Source: Candidatus Falkowbacteria bacterium RIFOXYC2_FULL_48_21
Lineage (GTDB): Bacteria > Patescibacteriota > Patescibacteriia > UBA11705 > JABHMO01
Length of the DNA: 12,404 bases
Direction: 5' to 3'
Assembly (NCBI GenBank): GCA_001778275.1
Contig: MFGM01000012.1
Coordinates: 1-12,404 of the forward strand
In this document: positions 6,383 to 12,404 of the stretch, piece by piece
Position numbering within the stretch: position 1 is the first letter of the stretch
How the letters are laid out: every line of letters begins with the position of its first letter
Program-made: the position numbers and the translations under genes
Notes under the pieces: generated by a model
Seen by the model: the letters and a program-made list of their open reading frames with translations, nothing else
What the model was told of the DNA's origin: nothing
The model's database searches: none

Positions 6383-7003
6383 ATGCAAGGAATCGTTCTT
6401 GTGGAAGGCGTCCCTTATCCGCTGCGGCCGCGCGACATCGAAACACGGTGGCCAACCGAGTTGGTTGAAGAGTCTTTTTTGTTCATGAGGCGTGAGACGG
6501 ACAAAAGATTGCGCAATTTGGTCGCGTATAATCTGATCAAGCTTTGCCAAAACTTGGATCAGTGGGGACCGTTCAGTGAAGATCAGATTCGTCAGGCCAT
6601 GCCCATGCCGTTCGAAATCGCGCAGGGGGTGTTGCCCGAGTTTGCCGGTGAAGCTTTGCGGATAATAGAGGGCGAGGAAATCAGGCGCTACTTTCTGTTC
6701 CATAAATTCGTGGCCAAGTGTTTCGCGATCAGACCGCGACAGGATAGTGTCCGGCTCGGGTGCCGGCCGTTCGATGAGATCAAGATAGGCACAATCGTGC
6801 AATCGCCCTTTACCGGGCGTTATGGACGAGTGGACTTCAAGCGGCCGGCGCGCACGCGGGATTGGCCGGATGATCCGGAAGACGCGTTTGTCGGGATAGC
6901 TTGGGATGGTGGTGACGGCAAGAGAAGCGACGCGCCGCTTTGCGATCTGGAAAACATAATCATTGTTTACGATGATCCGGAAGCGGATCGCGAGCCGGTG
7001 TAA
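6383..7003 (+). CDS. Hypothetical protein, 206 residues, possible C-terminal SH3-like domain
   Basis: Not recognised. The first two thirds (about 1-125) are mostly helical and charged, with no signal peptide or membrane segment. The C-terminal part (about 130-195) has the spacing of a small beta-barrel: IGTIVQSPFTGRYGRV, then an acidic loop, then FVGIAWDGGDGKRSD and a final CDLENIIIVY strand. This recalls SH3/KOW-like barrels but is inference only. I chose the ATG at 6383 because GGAGG stands seven bases before it, although the frame opens earlier. Its promoter (6311-6339) and terminator (7014-7041) frame it as a single gene. It is divergent from the sigma-factor gene, so joint control is plausible. 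The antisense strand is also open, but lacks a Shine-Dalgarno sequence or promoter. Confidence 0.85.
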   Translation: MQGIVLVEGVPYPLRPRDIETRWPTELVEESFLFMRRETDKRLRNLVAYNLIKLCQNLDQWGPFSEDQIRQAMPMPFEIAQGVLPEFAGEALRIIEGEEIRRYFLFHKFVAKCFAIRPRQDSVRLGCRPFDEIKIGTIVQSPFTGRYGRVDFKRPARTRDWPDDPEDAFVGIAWDGGDGKRSDAPLCDLENIIIVYDDPEADREPV

Positions 7004-7013
7004 ACACAAAATG

Positions 7014-7041
7014 AAAAGCGTTCCATCATCGGGGCGCTTTT
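7014..7041 (+). terminator. Terminator of the 6383-7003 gene
   Basis: An 11-pair stem (two G-U) from AAAAGCG and the next four bases (7014-7024) to GGGGCGCTTTT (7031-7041), loop ATCATC, followed by ATTGTTGTTT. It lies 10 bases after the stop codon. Confidence 0.82.
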
Positions 7042-7090
7042 ATTGTTGTTTCGTTCAAGCAATTGCGGCGCTTGCCGTTTCGTGCAAACA

Positions 7091-7122
7091 AAAGAACGCC
7101 CCGTTTTAACGTGACGTTCTTT
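7091..7122. terminator. Bidirectional hairpin, probable groL terminator
   Basis: AAAGAACG (7091-7098) pairs with CGTTCTTT (7115-7122). The T-tract on the plus strand is TTTTT; on the minus strand the stem runs into TTTTGTTTG. It is the first hairpin with a T-tract downstream of groL, about 93 bases after its stop. Confidence 0.55.
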
Positions 7123-7134
7123 TTGCTATGGTAA

Positions 7135-7203
7135 CCCACGGATAAATCGCGTGGGCTCATGTTATATTTTTTCACCGGCCACCGCATGAATGACGGTGCC
7201 GGT
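7135..7203. other. Two hairpins downstream of groL
   Basis: CCCACG (7135-7140) / CGTGGG (7150-7155), and ACCGGC-C-ACCG (7174-7184) / CGGTGCCGGT (7194-7203, one bulge). The second lies 11 bases after the groL stop codon but is followed on the minus strand by an A-run, so it is not a typical intrinsic terminator. It may protect the 3' end of the groL mRNA. Confidence 0.5.
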
Positions 7204-7214
7204 TTCACCATTAA

Positions 7215-8944
<1,730 letters not shown>

Positions 8945-8957
8945 GTTATTTCATTTG

Positions 8958-9242
8958 TTATTCAATAAGGGCAAGTACATCCGACTCCGTTAAAACCAGA
9001 TATTCATTGCCATCGATTTTAATTTCATTCGGCGAGTATTTGGTAAACAAAACCTTGTCTCCGACTTTTACGGACATGAGCGCGCGCAGGCCGTTTTCTA
9101 GAATTTTGCCCGGGCCGACAGCGATTATTTCGCCTTGCTCCGGTTTTTCTTTGGAGGTGTCAGGTAGGAAGATGCCGGATTTGGTTTTTTCCTCTTTGGA
9201 AGAAGCTTTCACAATGATGTGATCGCCAAGCGGTTTTAACAT
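8958..9242 (-). CDS. groS: Co-chaperonin GroES (Hsp10)
   Basis: 94 residues, standard for the family. It forms the seven-membered lid on the GroEL ring. [12 protein letters not shown] is the typical N-terminal strand; the mobile loop that binds GroEL is [10 protein letters not shown] (about 19-28), followed by [11 protein letters not shown] and the C-terminal strand [15 protein letters not shown]. The frame remains open to an ATG at 9335, but that ATG overlaps the -10 box of the best promoter, so the start at 9240-9242, which matches the family, is chosen. No Shine-Dalgarno sequence is evident. The leader is about 85 bases long, and no CIRCE (HrcA) site is seen. It is the first gene of the groS-groL operon. 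Confidence 0.96.
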   Translation of the reverse strand: MLKPLGDHIIVKASSKEEKTKSGIFLPDTSKEKPEQGEIIAVGPGKILENGLRALMSVKVGDKVLFTKYSPNEIKIDGNEYLVLTESDVLALIE

Positions 9243-9333
9243 ATGCACATTGTTTGGAAACACTGGATTCGTGGCTTGATGACGCACGGTCAGCAAGTTC
9301 AAAGCCGATTGCTTCCAGATTAAATTCAAGGTC

Positions 9334-9363
9334 ATTTTAGCTCAACTGTTCGAGATGTGTCAA
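9334..9363 (-). promoter_or_regulatory. Sigma-70 promoter of groS-groL
   Basis: On the minus strand consensus TTGACA (9363-9358), an 18-base spacer and TAAAAT (9339-9334). Transcription would start near 9327, leaving about 85 bases of leader. Confidence 0.75.
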
Positions 9364-9483
9364 TAGCGGCCGATTGCGCAAGACGATGTGCCACCGACCG
9401 CAGTGACGATTATGCCATTGTCTCGCGCTTTCATTCGGCGCGTACATCATCGTGTTGCGAAAACGGAGAGGTTGTGCGTCGAG

Positions 9484-9514
9484 AAAAAAGAGCCTCGTAG
9501 CGTTGAGGCTCTTT
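9484..9514 (-). terminator. Terminator of the ligase/DUF218 unit
   Basis: Perfect 10-bp stem AAAGAGCCTC / GAGGCTCTTT with an eight-base loop; on the minus strand it runs into six Ts (complement of 9484-9489). It lies four bases after the DUF218-like gene. Confidence 0.9.
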
Positions 9515-9518
9515 GCTT

Positions 9519-10085
9519 TTATTTTCGTGAAACGGCTTGAATGTGGCTTTGCTGGCGTCGTCGTGTGATTCGGCGTAAGCCGGGGAAAATGTGTTCCGCG
9601 GCCACGACCATGACGCCGAGATATTGCTTATAATCTTTGATCCACGTGCGTCCGGCATCGAAATCAATACCCACAACCTCGAATCGCGTGCCGACCGGCA
9701 AGGTCAGTCTGGCCGTCAGCCAAACTTTCGCCCGGCGAGTTTTTTCACAAACGATAAATACTTCCGCGGCCGGTCGACTGCGCAAAAGAGCGGCCGCGCC
9801 TTCAAGATTTTCCCAACCGGTAATGGAATTGCCCACCACGGCGATGTTCGGTCTGCCTGGTGCAGGCAAAACTTGTTCCAGCCAGTGCCGCATTTCGCCG
9901 GCTTCGGTTTTTTCCGGATGATGAATGTTTGTCCGGCCGCCGCAAAGAATAATGTAATCGATGTTTCGCGGCAGGATCACCTGCCGGAGTGCGGTATTCA
10001 GGTACACGCGATAATTAACATCGCGCATGATGTCCGGCGGTATGCCGTAACCCATGATAATCGCCGCTGAGCCGGTGTCCGTCAT
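9519..10085 (-). CDS. DUF218/YdcF (SanA/ElyC)-like protein
   Basis: A 188-residue protein resembling the DUF218 superfamily, whose E. coli members SanA and ElyC act in the cell envelope. The pattern fits: YIILCGGRTN (44-53) as the first strand with its Gly pair, TEAGEM (60-65) as the acidic helix start, NIAVVGNSITGWENLEGAAALL (80-101, the position of the family's S-x-N-T-x-E-N motif), then EVFIVCEKTRRAKVW (108-122) as the "V-T-S-x-x-H-x-x-R" strand and helix. The usual His before the Arg is absent, and there is no membrane anchor, so it is a divergent, apparently soluble member. AAAGGAGA upstream of the ATG is a strong Shine-Dalgarno sequence. It follows the ligase-NUDIX gene by 34 bases and ends at a terminator, so the two are probably one operon. 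Confidence 0.68.
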   Translation of the reverse strand: MTDTGSAAIIMGYGIPPDIMRDVNYRVYLNTALRQVILPRNIDYIILCGGRTNIHHPEKTEAGEMRHWLEQVLPAPGRPNIAVVGNSITGWENLEGAAALLRSRPAAEVFIVCEKTRRAKVWLTARLTLPVGTRFEVVGIDFDAGRTWIKDYKQYLGVMVVAAEHIFPGLRRITRRRQQSHIQAVSRK

Positions 10086-10119
10086 GATTGGTCTCCTTTA
10101 AAAACGGTTGCGCCAAATT

Positions 10120-11787
10120 TCAACTTGCTAAGCGCAGTTTATCAGATTGTTTCAAACTGTCAATGACGAGCCTGATGTTTGGCGCGCAACTATTTGGTAA
10201 ATTTTTCAGATTGTGCCATTGCGCCTCATCAATATCGTCGCCCAAGAAAATTGTGCCGGTTGACCTTACCAAGAAGTGATTCAGCTCCACGGCCGTTCCG
10301 TCCGGTTTGTCGACAAGTAATGAGCGCAATGGGCGAATGATTTCAATATTCAAACCAATTTCTTCTTTTGTTTCGCGTTGACAAGCGGCGCGGAGCGGCT
10401 CTTTTGTTTTGTAATCGATTTCTTCAACGCGGCCGCCGGGGAATTTCCAAAAATCGTCTTTTTTGTCGCGAATCAGAAGTATTTTGTTGTTGTTAATTAT
10501 CACGGGGCCGGAAACGACAACGGTGTTACCGCTGATTTTCGTTAGTGCGAGGATAGTGGCGAAGAGCGTCAGGCCAAGGTAAAACGACCAATGGTAGTGG
10601 TCAAACAACGCCAGCAGGGCGATGCCGGTTAAACATGTTATGGCCGTGATGCGTTGAACTGAAAGGTTAATTCGGCGCAACTGAAGCGCGATGAAGATAA
10701 TAAACAAGATGGTCGCGCCAAGGCCGAGTAGTCCGAGTTCGGCGAAGATTAGTAAGTCGGCGTTGTGAATCGGCTGGTAAGTCCACGCCGGCAAAGCCGG
10801 TTTGATTTTTTCTAGTGCGATCGTGTAATTGCCAAGGCCAACGCCGGTCAGCCAGTTACTTTTTATAATCGGCCAAGCCTCTTTGTATTGTTCAATGCGC
10901 GTGGCGTTGGAAATGCTTTCCACGCGAGAGGCGCCGGTGGCGCGATTCAGAATCAGATTCGGATACATGGCGGTGAAGAGAATCGTGACGCAAAGAAAAA
11001 TCAGGGCGAACTTGGTGGCGGATTTGGATAGGGCGGCGTGTTTGCGCGCGAGGAAGGGGAGAAAAATTATTAAGATTATGAAAGTTAAAATTGCGGCGCG
11101 CGACAGGGCGGTGAAGAGGGCGATGGAATTGATGATGAAAAATAACGGCAAAACTTTCTTCCAGCGCTTGCTGGCCGTCAAGGTGTATGATCCGATGATC
11201 AGGATCAAGATGATAATTAAAAATCCGGCCAGCATGTTTGGATGCGGCAAGGTGCCAAAGGCTCGCAGCCATCTTGTTTCGCCGAGCTGAACAATCGGCG
11301 TGCCAAGAATTTGCGGATCTTGCGCCGCCATGCCGAGCCACTTGTTGGCGATAATTTTTTGGTCAAGAAATTGTTGAATGGCGAACAGGCTTTGCCACGT
11401 GCCGCTAAGAATTAACGCGCCGGAAATTTTTGAAAACGCCGGCTTCAGTGCCACGATCAAAGCGAACAAGGCCGTGGCGAGGATTAGTTGGGAGAATTTA
11501 TAAAATGCGATTGATTGGTCTGCCGCATTCCACGCGTTTAAAATTAAAATCCCGATAAAAATAATCGTGATAACAAGGGAGGGTGTGTTTTTCTGTTGTA
11601 GGGGCGTTGCGCGCAACGCCCCTACAACGCATAGCAATAAAATCAATCCCAACAAAATTTCCGTGCCATAAACACTCATCGTCCGATATTCCGACGCATT
11701 CGGCGCAAAAATCCAGCGCGTTTGCAGCGGCAATAAAAAAATGAAGACGTAGAAGCAATAGGTAATGATTGTTTTTGTGGTTTTCAT
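10120..11787 (-). CDS. O-antigen ligase-like membrane protein fused to a NUDIX hydrolase
   Basis: A 555-residue fusion. Residues 1-415 are a polytopic membrane protein with about ten to twelve hydrophobic segments and the Wzy_C / O-antigen ligase signature: RIEQYKEAWPIIKSNWLTGVGLGNYT (297-322), and in the large loop QPIHNADLLIFAELGLLGL (338-356) with the conserved His-Asn. Such proteins transfer or polymerise lipid-linked glycans outside the membrane. Residues 421-555 are a NUDIX domain: VIINNNKILLIRDKK, FPGGRVEE, then E-x7-RETKEEIGL (463-479). Five extra residues lengthen the loop between the Gly and the first Glu of the box. The join (ALTKISGNTVVVSGP, 414-428) has no stop codon, no internal Met and no Shine-Dalgarno sequence. 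I chose the ATG at 11785-11787; the frame extends 98 codons further, but that part lies antisense to another gene. AGGGA lies very close to the ATG. Confidence 0.88.
   Translation of the reverse strand: MKTTKTIITYCFYVFIFLLPLQTRWIFAPNASEYRTMSVYGTEILLGLILLLCVVGALRATPLQQKNTPSLVITIIFIGILILNAWNAADQSIAFYKFSQLILATALFALIVALKPAFSKISGALILSGTWQSLFAIQQFLDQKIIANKWLGMAAQDPQILGTPIVQLGETRWLRAFGTLPHPNMLAGFLIIILILIIGSYTLTASKRWKKVLPLFFIINSIALFTALSRAAILTFIILIIFLPFLARKHAALSKSATKFALIFLCVTILFTAMYPNLILNRATGASRVESISNATRIEQYKEAWPIIKSNWLTGVGLGNYTIALEKIKPALPAWTYQPIHNADLLIFAELGLLGLGATILFIIFIALQLRRINLSVQRITAITCLTGIALLALFDHYHWSFYLGLTLFATILALTKISGNTVVVSGPVIINNNKILLIRDKKDDFWKFPGGRVEEIDYKTKEPLRAACQRETKEEIGLNIEIIRPLRSLLVDKPDGTAVELNHFLVRSTGTIFLGDDIDEAQWHNLKNLPNSCAPNIRLVIDSLKQSDKLRLAS
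11595..11628. repeat. Perfect 34-bp palindrome inside the ligase gene, copy 2
   Basis: Bases 11595-11611 are the exact reverse complement of 11612-11628; the arm reads GTTGTAGGGGCGTTGCG. It is translated in frame as residues 54-65 (VVGALRATPLQQ), at the end of a predicted membrane helix and into a loop. It shares the GTAGGG-CGTTGC arm with copies 1 and 3, and lies 200 bases from copy 3. Confidence 0.9.
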
Positions 11788-11793
11788 ATTCCC

Positions 11794-11829
11794 TGTTGTA
11801 GTGGCGTTGCCTGCAACGCCCCGACAACA
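11794..11829. repeat. Decayed 36-bp palindrome upstream of the ligase gene, copy 3
   Basis: Arms TGTTGTAGTGGCGTTGC and GCAACGCCCCGACAACA pair except for two mismatches around a CT loop. It is six bases upstream of the ligase ATG and directly abuts the -35 box of the divergent promoter at 11830. In the ligase mRNA it would form a hairpin next to the start codon. Confidence 0.8.
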
Positions 11830-11857
11830 TTGACAATAATACCGTTTCTGATAATAT
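11830..11857 (+). promoter_or_regulatory. Sigma-70 promoter of the 11903-12404 genes
   Basis: Consensus TTGACA (11830-11835), a 16-base spacer and TAATAT (11852-11857) with TGA before it (extended -10). Transcription should start near 11864, about 39 bases before the ATG. Confidence 0.85.
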
Positions 11858-11902
11858 GATACTGTTTCGCGCGTTATTTGACAACTGGCCCGGAGGAGAA
11901 AC

Positions 11903-12115
11903 ATGAATATCGTCGCGTTGATTTGCCTTGTCCTGTTCATGGTCGGCGTGCTCTGTGTCGCGTTCGTGAAACCGGTGATTCCGTGGATGGCCAATTTGAT
12001 AGTTAAGGGTGGTGTTTGCTTTTTTGTCGTCATGGCGGTACTTATCGTCGGGACGTGCGGATGGGTTTTGTGGTTGTTCATTACACTCTGGCCGCAGATT
12101 GTGTCCGGCGGATGA
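11903..12115 (+). CDS. Small membrane protein, 70 residues, two helices
   Basis: Not recognised. It consists almost entirely of two hydrophobic helices (about 3-26 and 36-64) joined by a short loop with one Lys (KPVIPWMANLIVK), with a short tail. No catalytic motif is visible. GGAGGAG four bases before the ATG is a very strong Shine-Dalgarno sequence and confirms the start. The next gene starts 14 bases after its stop with its own ribosome binding site, so the two form an operon driven from 11830-11857. Its size and layout recall small subunits or holin-like proteins, but no phage gene is near and I make no such call. It is divergent from the ligase-NUDIX gene. Confidence 0.82.
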   Translation: MNIVALICLVLFMVGVLCVAFVKPVIPWMANLIVKGGVCFFVVMAVLIVGTCGWVLWLFITLWPQIVSGG

Positions 12116-12129
12116 TGGGAGGAAAAACA

Positions 12130-12404
12130 ATGAAGGTGTTTAAGAACGTCTGGCTTTATATCGGATTGCTGGCGCTTACTGCTATCGGATTATGCGGAGC
12201 AATCGTTTTTTGGCCCCGACCGCCGCTTGAGGCGTGGCAGGAATCATTTGGGGACGAAGAAAAATTGCGCGTGGGCTTTGATCTTGATGGCACGTTGATT
12301 TTTTCTCGAGCCAATTTTACCAAGGCCTTCGCGCAAACCAAGCCGCTGTCGCCGGAATGTTATGCGCTGGTAAACGGTAGCGACGAGGCGTATTCGAAGA
12401 TTCG
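12130..12404 (+). CDS. Membrane-anchored HAD-superfamily phosphatase, class B acid phosphatase-like, 5' part
   Basis: The first 91 residues are present; the rest lies past the window end. A single N-terminal transmembrane helix or signal anchor spans about 8-28, followed by a short Pro-rich linker (PRPPLE). Then LRVGFDLDGTLIFSR (46-60) gives HAD motif I, D-x-D-G-T, with Asp51 the likely nucleophile and Asp53 the acid/base. The surrounding pattern VGFD-x-D-x-T-x-x-FS is close to that of AphA, the periplasmic class B acid phosphatase of E. coli (there D-I-D-D-T). An extracytoplasmic phosphomonoesterase is therefore the best guess. GGGAGGA seven bases before the ATG is a clear Shine-Dalgarno sequence. 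HAD motifs II-IV cannot be checked here. Confidence 0.82.
   Translation, partial: MKVFKNVWLYIGLLALTAIGLCGAIVFWPRPPLEAWQESFGDEEKLRVGFDLDGTLIFSRANFTKAFAQTKPLSPECYALVNGSDEAYSKI

Noticed and set aside
6365..7009. Minus-strand 214-codon frame opposite the 6383-7003 gene
   Set aside because: No promoter or Shine-Dalgarno sequence, while the plus-strand frame has a consensus promoter, GGAGG and a terminator.
7174..7203. Intrinsic terminator directly after groL
   Set aside because: The hairpin is followed by an A-run on the minus strand, not a T-run.
7026..7211. 61-codon minus-strand frame downstream of groL
   Set aside because: Spans three hairpins including a terminator, has no ribosome site and no recognisable protein features.
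9243..9335. 31-residue N-terminal extension of GroES
   Set aside because: Its ATG overlaps the -10 box of the best promoter and GroES proteins begin at [12 protein letters not shown] sequence.
9334..9363. CIRCE heat-shock operator at groS
   Set aside because: A short CTC...GAG symmetry exists, but the TTAGCACTC-N9-GAGTGCTAA sequence is not there.
11788..12081. 98-codon N-terminal extension of the ligase fusion
   Set aside because: It runs antisense to the 70-residue membrane protein gene, crosses a promoter and a palindrome, and is of low-complexity composition.

Overview
The window reads as a chromosomal segment of a Candidate Phyla Radiation (Patescibacteria) bacterium. The evidence is a type IV pilus ATPase of the kind these cells carry, compact GroES, GroEL and YchF proteins, and spacers filled with AT-rich microsatellite-like repeats and perfect palindromes. 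The assignment is by gene style, not by a marker gene. No rRNA, tRNA, CRISPR array, insertion sequence or phage module is visible.

Left part (1-4754). The window opens inside a NUDIX hydrolase on the minus strand, then a cloverleaf-like palindrome cluster, then pilB on the minus strand. The pilB coding sequence is bracketed by a perfect 24-bp inverted repeat. A 373-base spacer built largely of AATTAG-type 9-mers and other low-complexity motifs follows. Next come a plus-strand gene for a membrane-anchored protein of unknown function with its own terminator, and ychF. ychF is preceded by a near-consensus promoter and about 170 bases of strongly structured leader. A perfect 50-bp palindrome follows ychF.

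Middle part (4755-7214). This is an accessory block: an unknown Cys-containing protein (-), a divergent sigma-70 family factor (-) and a second unknown protein (+). Each has a near-consensus -35/-10 promoter with a 17-base spacer, a strong Shine-Dalgarno sequence and a hairpin terminator. The sigma factor and the second unknown gene are divergent from one compact 169-base control region.

Right part (7215-12404). groS-groL (-) form an operon with a 28-bp hairpin between the two genes. A two-gene minus-strand unit then encodes an O-antigen-ligase-like membrane protein fused to a C-terminal NUDIX domain, followed by a DUF218/YdcF-like protein; it is probably an envelope polysaccharide unit. Divergent from it are a 70-residue two-helix membrane protein and the start of a membrane-anchored HAD phosphatase resembling class B acid phosphatases.

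Most notable signals: (i) a palindrome family with a GTAGGG(G/T)CGTTGC arm in three places, one of them translated in frame inside the ligase gene; (ii) the ligase-NUDIX fusion; (iii) the divergent sigma factor and its neighbours; (iv) the structured ychF leader; (v) the inverted repeat that fits the ends of pilB; (vi) a split in translation signals, where conserved core genes lack a Shine-Dalgarno sequence and accessory genes have strong ones.
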